NCBI GenBank assembly: GCA_021737785.1
Contig: JAIPDI010000006.1
Coordinates: forward strand, 1 to 64,000
From: Deltaproteobacteria bacterium
GTDB lineage: Bacteria > Desulfobacterota > DSM-4660 > Desulfatiglandales > Desulfatiglandaceae
DNA length: 64,000 nucleotides
Reading direction: 5' to 3'
The position numbers and the translations under genes were made by a program. The notes below the pieces were generated by a model. It did not search any database, was not told the origin of the DNA, and saw only the letters and a list, made by a program, of their open reading frames with translations. Shown piece after piece: positions 7,952-15,820 of this stretch. Numbering within the stretch: position 1 is the first letter of the stretch; every line of letters starts with the position of its first letter.

Positions 7952-9328
7952 TTATGCGATACTCATCAATGTTTCGAGCATCTTATCAACTGTATTGATC
8001 AGCTTGGCAGCGGCCTCGTACGCAGTCTCAAACTGGAGCATATTGATCATCTCCTCATCAAGGGATACCCCCGAGATGGATTCACGATAATTTTCCAGGT
8101 AGCTGACCATGGAATCCTGATGGTTATAACTGGAGGTGGCCGCTTGTACATCAAAGCCCACGCCGCTGACAATGGCATTGTAGAAGTCGTCAAAGGTTGC
8201 GGTGCTGCTGCTCATGGTCAAGGAATACTGGAGGTTCGCGATGGCAATGGCATTGTTGTTGTCGCCCGGCACGCCGAGCGCTGTGCCGGATGCGGCGATC
8301 TTGTTGACATCGGTCGAGAGGATCGAGGAAACCCCAAAGTCATTATCGGCCAAGGTGCCTGTAAAAAAGACGTTGCCCGAGGTCCCGTCCAGCCCAAAGC
8401 CGATTTCGTGTAGGCCATTGACAGCGTCCCGCATGCTGTCGGCGAGTTGCTCCAAATCCTCCTTGTAGCCTGAAATCACAACATCCCTCACCTCCAGATA
8501 GCCTTTCAGCGTGCCGCCTGAGATTGGAATCAAGGCGTCATCAGCTTCCCATGCCACATCACGAAAGCCGGAGGCATTCGTCACGGTTGTGAGGTCATTC
8601 GAGGTGAAATTATCCACCAATAGGTTCCCATCACCCAATGTGATATTGATGCTCCCGTTGTCTTGCTCATACGCGGTAATATCAATTATTCCGGCAAGTT
8701 CTTTAATCAGCAGATCCCGCTCATCCCTGTAATCATTTGCAGTCCCTCGGCCGGATTCAATCTGAACGATCTTTTGATTGATTTCAGCAATCTGCCCCGC
8801 CTTGACATTTATGTCGCTTACGGTCTGGGCGATATTGTTGTCCAGCTCGTCCTGAATCTCTCCCAGGTCATTATAGACCTGCTGGAAATTGGCGGCCAGG
8901 GCCTCCCCTGCGCCCAGAAGCATTTGCCGCTCCGTCTGTCCGGACGGATTGTTGGCAAGGTCCTGCCACGCATTCCAGAACTCCCCCATGGACTGGTTCA
9001 GCCCGTATCCGGACGTCTCATTAAACACAACCTCCACCTGTTCAAGACCGCCCTTCTCCGCCTCCCATCTTCCTAACGTTCCATTTTCATTTCTGATTTG
9101 ATCAGTCACATACCGGTCGTAGACCCTTTCGATCCCATTGACCGTTACGCCGGTCCCCACCTGTCCAGCGCTCATGGTTACAGGTGCGTTTGTCTCCATC
9201 GCCACCCTCTGGCGAGAGTAGCCGGGGGTATTCACATTTGCCATGTTGTGCGCAGTCACATTGAGGGCCTCCTGCTGGGTTAACAGCGCTTGTTTCCCCA
9301 CCTGAAGAACCCCGTAAATACTTGCCAT
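7952..9328 (-). CDS. flgK: Flagellar hook-associated protein 1 FlgK
   Basis: 458 residues. The N-terminal rod/hook signature is clear (ALNVTAHNMANVNTPGYSRQ) and so is the C-terminal helix (SLDEEMINMLQFETAYEAAA, INTVDKMLETLM). FlgK is the first hook-filament junction ring and is exported by the flagellar secretion system. The gene is first in an operon with flgL and the secreted repeat protein, with a sigma-28 promoter about 60 bp upstream, as expected for a late gene. Confidence 0.96.
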   Translation of the reverse strand: MASIYGVLQVGKQALLTQQEALNVTAHNMANVNTPGYSRQRVAMETNAPVTMSAGQVGTGVTVNGIERVYDRYVTDQIRNENGTLGRWEAEKGGLEQVEVVFNETSGYGLNQSMGEFWNAWQDLANNPSGQTERQMLLGAGEALAANFQQVYNDLGEIQDELDNNIAQTVSDINVKAGQIAEINQKIVQIESGRGTANDYRDERDLLIKELAGIIDITAYEQDNGSINITLGDGNLLVDNFTSNDLTTVTNASGFRDVAWEADDALIPISGGTLKGYLEVRDVVISGYKEDLEQLADSMRDAVNGLHEIGFGLDGTSGNVFFTGTLADNDFGVSSILSTDVNKIAASGTALGVPGDNNNAIAIANLQYSLTMSSSTATFDDFYNAIVSGVGFDVQAATSSYNHQDSMVSYLENYRESISGVSLDEEMINMLQFETAYEAAAKLINTVDKMLETLMSIA

Positions 9329-9386
9329 CTCTTCCCCCTTATTTCCGACCGCCCTTGGACCTGTTGGACCAAATCCTCTAAAATCA

Positions 9387-9414
9387 TTATCGACAAAAAG
9401 GCGGGCAAACTTTA
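9387..9414 (-). promoter_or_regulatory. Sigma-28 (FliA) promoter of flgK-flgL
   Basis: On the minus strand TAAAGTTT-N12-GTCGATAA matches the FliA consensus TAAAGTTT-N11-GCCGATAA, with a full -35 and 7/8 of the -10. It sits about 60 bp before flgK. The same spacing is found before flgM. Confidence 0.85.
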
Positions 9415-9437
9415 GCCCGGTTTAAAACTTTTGGTTG

Positions 9438-9536
9438 CTGCTTCTCTGCACCATGCGGAGAAGTTGGTGCGCCATGGGTTAAGATCTTCTTTAGCGCCCT
9501 ACCTTTCTGGTTGCGGCTACGCCGCCCTGGGTATTC
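9438..9536. repeat. Dispersed repeat B, copy 1
   Basis: About 100 bp starting with the inverted repeat cttctctgcaccatgcgg-agaag, continuing through aagttgg and ending with ttgcggc...gccgccctggg. The same arrangement occurs at 35833-35944. This copy overlaps the 3' end of the cheB remnant and supplies its last codons. Confidence 0.7.
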
Positions 9537-9721
9537 TTCTCAAAACCCGATTTTTCCCTGAGCATGTCTATGATGGCGGCCGAGATGTGAAGCAGCGGGA
9601 CGATTCTGTCCGCAGCCCGCATTTTTATGGCCTCCTTGGGCATTCCGAAGACCACGCAGGTCTTCTCATCCTGCACGATGGTGGGGGCGCCGCTATTTTT
9701 CATGGCCAGGAGCCCTTGATC
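9491..9721 (-). pseudogene. cheB: 3' remnant of chemotaxis methylesterase cheB
   Basis: Only the last ~70 codons of a CheB catalytic domain remain: GLLAMKNSGAPTIVQDEKT and VVFGMPKEAIKMRAADRIVP followed by LLHISAAIIDMLRE. A normal CheB has about 350 residues with a receiver domain and Ser/His/Asp active site, none of which are present. Upstream, the frame runs straight into the 3' end of the cheX-like gene at a shared gatggagggatcaagggctc stretch, which looks like a deletion junction. The tail (QGGVAATRKVGR) is encoded by dispersed repeat B. A weak start and open frame could still allow a short product, but no esterase activity is expected. Confidence 0.8.
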
Positions 9722-10170
9722 CCTCCATCCACATAAATGGCCAAATCGCATTCCCCTTCATCGAATTCCAATCGAACCCTGGCCAAAGACTCTGATTCAC
9801 GCATTTCATCCTGTGACAAAATCTTCGGCATTTCCATATTGAATATGGGCTCCCTCCCTGCAATGGCCGGCAACAGGTTTCCGCAGACAACATTCAAGGT
9901 TTCTTTCAGGGCATCATATTGCTGTTCCAGGGTGACATCCGCCTCATCGTGCAGCCCAAGCATGTTTGCCGCCAGTTCAGGAAGCAGGGCGGCGGATATG
10001 CCCATCAGCACCCGGCCCGAAAAAGGTCCGGAGAAGACCACACCGGCCAGGATCACATCTTCAATCTGCTGCCCGGGTTCTCCGGGTTCGGGAAAGGCAA
10101 ACATAAATGCAAGTTTTTCAAAAGTATCGACTGCAACCTGTGAAAGGGCCTCACGGATCTGCTCTGCCAT
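9700..10170 (-). CDS. cheX: CheX/CheC-like chemotaxis protein
   Basis: 156 residues. It has features of the CheC/CheX/FliY phosphatase fold: a start rich in helices (AEQIREALSQVAVDTFEKLAF), a central ILAGVVFSGPFSGRVLMGIS sheet, and the second-helix motif ETLNVVCGNLLPAIAG, corresponding to the E-x2-N active-site motif of CheY-P phosphatases. It overlaps the 3' end of cheY by 20 bp, so the two are translationally coupled and it probably dephosphorylates this CheY. The extreme C-terminus (GGIKGSWP) may have been replaced at the cheB deletion junction. Confidence 0.8.
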   Translation of the reverse strand: MAEQIREALSQVAVDTFEKLAFMFAFPEPGEPGQQIEDVILAGVVFSGPFSGRVLMGISAALLPELAANMLGLHDEADVTLEQQYDALKETLNVVCGNLLPAIAGREPIFNMEMPKILSQDEMRESESLARVRLEFDEGECDLAIYVDGGIKGSWP

Positions 10171-10552
10171 CGTCGTCCTCCATTCTCAAGAGATGTTTGA
10201 CCGTATCCCGGATCGTTTCTGCTGAAAATGGCTTGTGAATAAAGGTGGCGCCCTTGTGCTGCAGGCTCTCGATTCTTGCCTTGCTCCCTTCAGTGGATAT
10301 GACAACCACCGGGATCGCACACATTTCCGGATTCTCATTCATCCGATCGATCATCTCCTCGCCGTTCATTACCGGCATGTTGATATCAACGACCGCCAGA
10401 TCTATCCAATGATTCTCCAGCAGATCAAGCCCCTCCTGCCCGTTCGCCGCTTCGTGGATCTCCGCGAGTTCAAGTCCCGCCATTCGCATGGTCTTCAAGA
10501 TCATCGCCCGCATGACCCCACTGTCATCCACTACCAGGAGATTGATTGCCAT
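10151..10552 (-). CDS. cheY: Single-domain response regulator CheY
   Basis: 133 residues, a receiver domain only. Acidic pocket D9-D10, phosphoacceptor D56 (VVDINMPVMNG), switch Ser (VVVISTEG) and conserved Lys (FIHKPFSAE) are all visible. It would be phosphorylated by CheA and bind the N-terminal LSQEEVDALL peptide of FliM in this window. ATG 10552 is chosen over 10561 or 10570, because GGGGGGATGAG lies at a suitable distance and the beta-1 strand starts right after it. Confidence 0.9.
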   Translation of the reverse strand: MAINLLVVDDSGVMRAMILKTMRMAGLELAEIHEAANGQEGLDLLENHWIDLAVVDINMPVMNGEEMIDRMNENPEMCAIPVVVISTEGSKARIESLQHKGATFIHKPFSAETIRDTVKHLLRMEDDDGRADP

Positions 10553-10626
10553 GTTTCTCATCCCCCCCATAAGATGGGTATTATCCAGTATGTCAGACTT
10601 CCACAGTCCAGTCGGCGCGAGACCAT

Positions 10627-11484
10627 TTACCGTGAACCCGTTTCAGAAAGGTCGGACAACTCATCGGCCCACTGCAATGTCTGACTTGCCACCAGCTCAA
10701 GCTGCGTTGTCTTTAATCCCAGCCGCCTTGTTGCCGCGGGAGACGGTTCGTATCGAAGACCTTCTCTTCCGACCCCGATGCCTATCATTAAACAGAGCAT
10801 GTTGGCCACATGAACCAGGTCTATGATCGTGCTCGGCGCTTCCACGCCATCCGGCTCGTGGTGCCATCTAACCGATTCCACAAGTGATTTTGGAAAAGAC
10901 CAACTCTCCAAAAGTCGAGCCCCGACCTCTGCATGATCCGTCCCCAGAACCCGGCGCTCTGCTGCCTGAAACGGGATTCCTTCTCCTGCTGCCGTCTCAA
11001 TGGCCTGAAAGTCTTCTTTAACATAGTTTCCCAGCACCAGTTTTCCCATGTCGTGGAGAAGCGCTGCGGTAAAAATCTCATCATCGGCAGTAATATCGAG
11101 CTCTTTGGCAAGCAATTCTGCCGCGACGGAAACAGCGATGGAATGTCGCCAGAGTTCTCCCGAAGGCAAATCATATCCTGGAACGGGTTTATCCAGAATA
11201 GCGTTTATGCACGACGTCACCACCAACTTTCCCAAGCGTTTCCATCCCAACAACATAATCGCCTGTCTGATAGAGCCGATCCTGGCAGAAAGTCCAAAAT
11301 AGGCGGAATTTGTCAACTTAAGAATATTCGCCGTGATACCGGGATCAACCCTGAGCAATTCCTCTATCCTGGACGCGGTGGATTCAGGGTCGTCAATAAG
11401 CTTCAGGATCTTCAAGGCCGTGCCAGACATGCTGGGAAACGATCTGACATCCGAAATAATATCATCCAAGCGTCCTTGTTTCAC
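10627..11484 (-). CDS. HDOD-domain protein
   Basis: 285 residues. HDOD motifs are visible: VRSFPSMSGTALKILKLIDD, LRVDPGITANILKLTNSAYF, IRQAIMLLGWKRLGKLV, ALLHDMGKLVLGNY and LVESVRWHHEPDG. HDOD proteins lack HD-phosphohydrolase activity as a rule and act in signalling. Here HDMGK retains an HD pair, but the full set of metal ligands is not evident. GTG 11484 overlaps the cheD stop (GTGA), so it is translated together with cheD. HDOD genes are common inside deltaproteobacterial che clusters; the partner is unknown. Confidence 0.88.
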   Translation of the reverse strand: MKQGRLDDIISDVRSFPSMSGTALKILKLIDDPESTASRIEELLRVDPGITANILKLTNSAYFGLSARIGSIRQAIMLLGWKRLGKLVVTSCINAILDKPVPGYDLPSGELWRHSIAVSVAAELLAKELDITADDEIFTAALLHDMGKLVLGNYVKEDFQAIETAAGEGIPFQAAERRVLGTDHAEVGARLLESWSFPKSLVESVRWHHEPDGVEAPSTIIDLVHVANMLCLMIGIGVGREGLRYEPSPAATRRLGLKTTQLELVASQTLQWADELSDLSETGSR

Positions 11485-11954
11485 AGCTCACACTCCTGTT
11501 GCCCGCTCTTGATCACTGTTTTTCCGTTCGATATATGAAAATGGACCGTTCGGCTGACGGTTCCCCCGACATCCTCCGCATCCAGCAGGATGTTGTTCTT
11601 CCAGAGAAGCTTCTTCAAAACCGTATAATTTCTTTCCCCGATTTTGAACATCTCGTTGTTGCCCATCGGCCTGCCGCAACCAGCGGCCTTTACAACCAGC
11701 CTCGATTTCTTCCCTCCAAGGCGGTATATTTCTTTGAACAGCTTGACCACCCCTGTATCTACAAACATATAAGGGTTTACCTCAGCCTTCTGAGGGTTGA
11801 TCTTGGAAAGGGGGAGCATGGCATGCAAAAGCCCTCCGATCCTGGCCACCGGATCATGTACCATCAACCCGAGACAACTGCCGAGCGCGTGGGTTACGAC
11901 CACATCTCCATTCATCCCGACCTTCATATCGCCGACTTGAACAACGTGTCTCAT
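11481..11954 (-). CDS. cheD: Chemoreceptor glutamine deamidase CheD
   Basis: 157 residues. The catalytic triad residues fall at the same numbers known for Thermotoga CheD: T21, C27 (THALGSCLGL) and H44 (GGLLHAML). CheD deamidates receptor Gln residues and is often regulated by CheC-type phosphatases; the cheX-like gene two genes downstream fits this. It starts 33 bp after cheR. Confidence 0.93.
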   Translation of the reverse strand: MRHVVQVGDMKVGMNGDVVVTHALGSCLGLMVHDPVARIGGLLHAMLPLSKINPQKAEVNPYMFVDTGVVKLFKEIYRLGGKKSRLVVKAAGCGRPMGNNEMFKIGERNYTVLKKLLWKNNILLDAEDVGGTVSRTVHFHISNGKTVIKSGQQECEL

Positions 11955-11986
11955 TTTATTATCTGACCCGGAAGCATACCAAAAGG

Positions 11987-12793
11987 TTATTTCTTGTAGA
12001 TTGCCGGTTGGACATATCGAAACCTGTGCTCGATTGCAGACAGGCCCTCAGAATGCCCCACAAAGAGGTAGCCGCCGGGTTCCAGGAGATCCCAGAACCG
12101 TGTGATCAACTCTTGTTGGGTGCGTCGATCAAAATAGATCATGACATTGCGACAGAATATCACGTTGAAGGGCCCCTTCATCGGCCATGGATCCATCAAA
12201 TTGAGCCATGCAAAGCGTACATTTGCCATTACCTCATCCGTCACCCGATAAGTGCGCGGCCGCTCACTCCCAACTTGAACAAAATATTTTTTCAGAAATG
12301 CAGGAGGGAGATCACGAACCCTCTCTTCTTCGTACATTGCAGCGCGGGCTCTTTTCAGCATGCTCATGGAAATGTCTGTGGCCAAAATCAAAATGTCTTT
12401 AGACCGTATATCGGGAATGATCTCACGGAGGAGCATGGAAAGGGAAAACGGTTCCTCACCGGAAGAACAGGCAGCAGTCCAGAACCTCATCTTCTGGATG
12501 TTCATCTCCGGAATGATTCTGTCCCGGAGGTAGGTGAAATGTTCTGCCTCCCGGAAAAATCCGGTCTTGTTGGTGGTCATGACATCGATAAGCAGACCGA
12601 CCTCCCCGGTTCCGTCATCGGTCTTGATAAAATTGATATACTCCTCGAAGCTTTCCATTTTGAGGGCTCTCAGACGCTTCATGAGCCGTGCCCTCACCAG
12701 GGCCTCTTTTCCATTTTTAAGATTGATGCCGCATATGCCATACACAATTTGGCTTACGTGCCTGAACTCCCTTTCATTCAACTCGGCTGACAT
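11987..12793 (-). CDS. cheR: Chemotaxis protein methyltransferase CheR
   Basis: About 268 residues. An N-terminal CheR_N helical domain (FRHVSQIVYGICGINLKNGK) is followed by the SAM-dependent methyltransferase domain (MRFWTAACSSGEEPFSLSML, ILATDISMSMLKRA, VIFCRNVMIYFD, LFVGHSEGL). It methylates receptor glutamates using SAM. ATG 12793 (MSAELNEREF) is preferred; the frame can extend to 12853, but those extra residues would run into the former cheA end and the MITE flank. Because cheB is only a remnant here, demethylation must come from another locus, if it exists. Confidence 0.92.
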   Translation of the reverse strand: MSAELNEREFRHVSQIVYGICGINLKNGKEALVRARLMKRLRALKMESFEEYINFIKTDDGTGEVGLLIDVMTTNKTGFFREAEHFTYLRDRIIPEMNIQKMRFWTAACSSGEEPFSLSMLLREIIPDIRSKDILILATDISMSMLKRARAAMYEEERVRDLPPAFLKKYFVQVGSERPRTYRVTDEVMANVRFAWLNLMDPWPMKGPFNVIFCRNVMIYFDRRTQQELITRFWDLLEPGGYLFVGHSEGLSAIEHRFRYVQPAIYKK

Positions 12794-12866
12794 CAGGTTC
12801 ACAGAGCTGCTCCTTACGCGGTCCAAAAAACATATCTGGATGGACTCCCTCATCCAAGGGATATCT

Positions 12867-13020
12867 TAATTAGTGTCTGAACGAAAACCCCGTTCAGGCA
12901 CAATTGAATATTCAAGAATTGAAAAGTGAAAATTGATGGAACAAGATTTACATTAACAGAACCTCCTCTTATATTTCACTGTCTCTTGATTTTCCGGGTT
13001 TCCGTTCGGGTACTAATTAG
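12867..13020. mobile_element. 140-bp MITE-like element, copy 1 (in the 3' end of cheA)
   Basis: The element (12874-13013) is flanked by the direct repeat TAATTAG at 12867-12873 and 13014-13020. Its ends are imperfect inverted repeats (TGTCTGAACGAAAACCCCG and TACCCGAACGGAAACCCGG). Next to one end is a hairpin with 10 of 11 pairs. About 90% of its length matches the copy at 60947-61088 in inverted orientation. It carries no gene. It supplies the last codons of cheA. Confidence 0.8.
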
Positions 13021-15564
13021 AAGGGAATTTGTTGAATTGGCGATTTTTACAACGCCCCCAACATCAAGAATCAGGCCGACCTGGCCATTGGGCATGATGG
13101 CGCCCCCTGAAATTCCAGGAATGTTCTTCATGCCTTCGCCCAGAGTCTTGATAACAATCTGCTGCCTCCCGACCAGATCATCTATGACCAGTCCCGCCCT
13201 TTTTTTGTTGTCATCCTCCACCACCACCACCAGCTTATTGTCATTTTGACCGGAGAGACCCTCCACATGGAAGAGCCTTCCCAGTTGAATCAGTGGAAGC
13301 AAATGACCCTGAAGCGATAACATCTCGCCCCGGTTTAGTACGGTTGAGAGCTCATTCTCTTGCGGTTTGACGGATCTAACGATGGAAACCGTCGGAATAA
13401 TATAGGTCTCGTTTCCCACTCGAACCACCATTCCATCAATAATGGCCAGGGTCAGGGGAAGGCTCATCCTGAAAATGCTTCCCTTCCCCCATTCGGATTC
13501 GATTTCCACCTGGCCACGCAGGGACTCGATGTTCTTTTTTACCACATCCATGCCCACACCCCGACCGGAGACATCCGTTACTGTCTTGGCAGTAGAAAAT
13601 CCCGGTTCGAAGACCAGATTGAAAATCTCCCTTTCTGTAAGTGAGGTATCTTCACCCACAAGGCCCTTTTCCCGGGCCTTGGCAAGAATCGAATCACGGT
13701 CAAGCCCTCTGCCGTCGTCTGCGATCTCCACCACCACGCTGCCTGCCGAATGATAGGCCGACAGCCGGAGCATGCCAATTCTCGGTTTGCCGACCCGCTC
13801 CCTCTCCTCAGGCGGCTCAATGCCATGATCCACGGAGTTGCGCACCATGTGCATCAGGGGATCATTGATGATATCCACCATATTCCTATCAATTTCGGTA
13901 TCCTCCCCTTCAGTAACGAGATTCACGTTTTTTCCCACCTTCCGGGATATGTCTCGCACCAGCCGGGTCATTTTTCTAAACGTCCCTTTCAGGGGGATCA
14001 TCCGCATGGACATGCCCAATGTCTGCAATTCCCTTACAATTTTACTCGTCTGGGTCACTTTCTTCGAGAGTTCGTAGTTATCTCCGTCCACCACTACCTT
14101 ATCTTGTGCCACCATGGAATGGGCGATGACCAACTCGCCTACCATATCCACCAGTCTATCCAACCTGCCGGTGCTTACACGAACCGAAGAATCGACGACC
14201 TGCTTTCCCTGCATGCTGCGCTGCGTTCTCAGGGCCTGAGCCACGTCTTCCATCTTGGCAGCACTTGATTTCATTATCTTGACGCCGATCGGCTTTTCGC
14301 TCTTGCTGATTGCGGCCGCCTCCACATTTTTCCTGTCTGCCTTCCCCGTCGCCACCAGCAGATCCCCGATCCTCGGAGAGGGGGTACCCTCTTCAGACCC
14401 GTATTCATCGGATATGCCCGCCTCCTCCGGACTGGCAAGGAGCTCCATCAGGTCATCGTACCCCTCGGGTTTATATAAGGGTTTCCCCTCCAGGGCCCCG
14501 TGGACCAATTGAACCATGTGCTTGAGCATGTCCAGTGCACGTAGGGCCAGATCAGCATACGCACCCCCGTACCGGATCTCCCGGTCGCGCACGCGGCTGA
14601 GCAACGATTCAGCATGATGGGCCATCTCTGAGATGGTCATGAGTTCAAGAAATGCAGATACGCCTTTAACCGTATGAAAGGCACGAAAGACCGTGCCCAC
14701 CGCCTCCATGTCCTCCGGGTCTGTTTCAAGGGCCAGCAGGGCTTCCTCTGCCGCCTCTATGAGATCAGCACTCTCACTGACAAACTCTGCAATGAGGTCC
14801 GTATCTGCGTCTTCGGGAAGGGCCATCGGTTCCGGGTCACCGGTTGAGGTCTGACACAAGGGTTCCCGTTCCGGAACCGGGAGCGGATCAGGCGGAGGAG
14901 ATTCCATCTCATCTTCCACCATCGCATTCATGGCCTTTTCTACGAGTCTGCCGATGGCGGCCATGGCTTCTTCCACATCCGGCGCCTCCGATCCGATAAG
15001 CGCTTCCACCCTTAATGCCGCATCAGAGATGGCCTCCTTCGCCGAATCCGGATAGTCCTCATGTTTTTCCAGGGCGTGAAACAATTCCTGAAGACGCGTC
15101 ATCTCAGTGAGATCATCCGGTTCCATCTGGATTAGCAGCGCTGCAGCGTCGTTAATGGAAAGCGTATCACCTCCGCCAATGGATCCCGTCACATCGGCCG
15201 CGTCACCGCCCCTAACCGGGAGGTCGCTCAGGACATCTTCCAGCATTCGCCCTGCCTTCCTGAGAAAGGCATCCCCATTTACATCCCCGCACAGGCATTC
15301 TGAAGAGGCGATCAATCCTTCGGAAATGGCCTCAACCAGGGACAAGAAGCCCTTGGCCGAATTTCTAGCAAGGAAGGTCAGCCCTTCTTCGCATAGACTC
15401 GACACGCTTTGCAAGTCAGGCATGGAAGAGGGAATGCGCCCGCTCACCTCCTGAAACTTTCTGCGGGTATCCTTCCATGCATCAATGTCACCGAGACCGG
15501 CACTCTCCATATCCTCAACAATCTTTTTGATGTCGTCAGCAATCTGATTTTCGCTCTTATTCAT
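12976..15564 (-). CDS. cheA: Chemotaxis histidine kinase CheA
   Basis: 862 residues. Order: an unusual ~250-residue acidic helical N-terminal extension; Hpt/P1 domain (~257-365) with phospho-acceptor H297 in FRAFHTVKG; a linker with a short helical segment but no clear P2; P3 dimerisation (RLDRLVDMVGELVIAHSMV, ~465); P4 kinase (MVRNSVDHGIE, IADDGRGLD, GFSTAKTVTDVSGRGVGMDV); and P5 CheW-like domain (~705-850). The C-terminal residues after NSTNSLL (ISTRTETRKIKRQ) come from an inserted MITE; without it the frame would have ended after KISLG. ATG 15564 overlaps the stop of the small upstream gene (ATGAATAA). Confidence 0.95.
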   Translation of the reverse strand: MNKSENQIADDIKKIVEDMESAGLGDIDAWKDTRRKFQEVSGRIPSSMPDLQSVSSLCEEGLTFLARNSAKGFLSLVEAISEGLIASSECLCGDVNGDAFLRKAGRMLEDVLSDLPVRGGDAADVTGSIGGGDTLSINDAAALLIQMEPDDLTEMTRLQELFHALEKHEDYPDSAKEAISDAALRVEALIGSEAPDVEEAMAAIGRLVEKAMNAMVEDEMESPPPDPLPVPEREPLCQTSTGDPEPMALPEDADTDLIAEFVSESADLIEAAEEALLALETDPEDMEAVGTVFRAFHTVKGVSAFLELMTISEMAHHAESLLSRVRDREIRYGGAYADLALRALDMLKHMVQLVHGALEGKPLYKPEGYDDLMELLASPEEAGISDEYGSEEGTPSPRIGDLLVATGKADRKNVEAAAISKSEKPIGVKIMKSSAAKMEDVAQALRTQRSMQGKQVVDSSVRVSTGRLDRLVDMVGELVIAHSMVAQDKVVVDGDNYELSKKVTQTSKIVRELQTLGMSMRMIPLKGTFRKMTRLVRDISRKVGKNVNLVTEGEDTEIDRNMVDIINDPLMHMVRNSVDHGIEPPEERERVGKPRIGMLRLSAYHSAGSVVVEIADDGRGLDRDSILAKAREKGLVGEDTSLTEREIFNLVFEPGFSTAKTVTDVSGRGVGMDVVKKNIESLRGQVEIESEWGKGSIFRMSLPLTLAIIDGMVVRVGNETYIIPTVSIVRSVKPQENELSTVLNRGEMLSLQGHLLPLIQLGRLFHVEGLSGQNDNKLVVVVEDDNKKRAGLVIDDLVGRQQIVIKTLGEGMKNIPGISGGAIMPNGQVGLILDVGGVVKIANSTNSLLISTRTETRKIKRQ

Positions 15565-15799
15565 CCAATGCCTTGCCTTTCTTCCCTGTTAAATCGCCAC
15601 AGGTTGAACACGTCATATCATCCACCACCCTGGCCAACGGTTTCGAACCAGCACCAAAAAAACGTGCTGTGCAAGCAATATTGCAAAAAACATGCCGCCT
15701 TATCCGGGGGATACAGGAACCCTTCCCCTCTTCGATGGCCGAACAGGTCATGGGGCATGGAGAGTTTACCGCCGTCAAAATTGTGACGTCACCGGCCAT
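15557..15799 (-). CDS. Hypothetical small Cys-rich protein overlapping cheA
   Basis: 80 residues with seven cysteines, including CPMTC, CNIAC and CSTC pairs that could bind a metal or an iron-sulfur cluster. Its stop overlaps the cheA start, which is typical of a translationally coupled gene, and it fills the space between the GT9 gene and cheA with 21 bp to spare. No recognisable family, and the ribosome site is weak (GGTGAG), so it could also be a fortuitous frame. Confidence 0.5.
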   Translation of the reverse strand: MAGDVTILTAVNSPCPMTCSAIEEGKGSCIPRIRRHVFCNIACTARFFGAGSKPLARVVDDMTCSTCGDLTGKKGKALDE

Positions 15800-15820
15800 A
15801 TTGCCATACGACCGGGCGTC

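Noticed and set aside
9491-9751. A novel 86-residue chemotaxis protein
   Set aside because: Its only recognisable part is the very C-terminus of CheB, and the rest comes from the cheX junction and a dispersed repeat.
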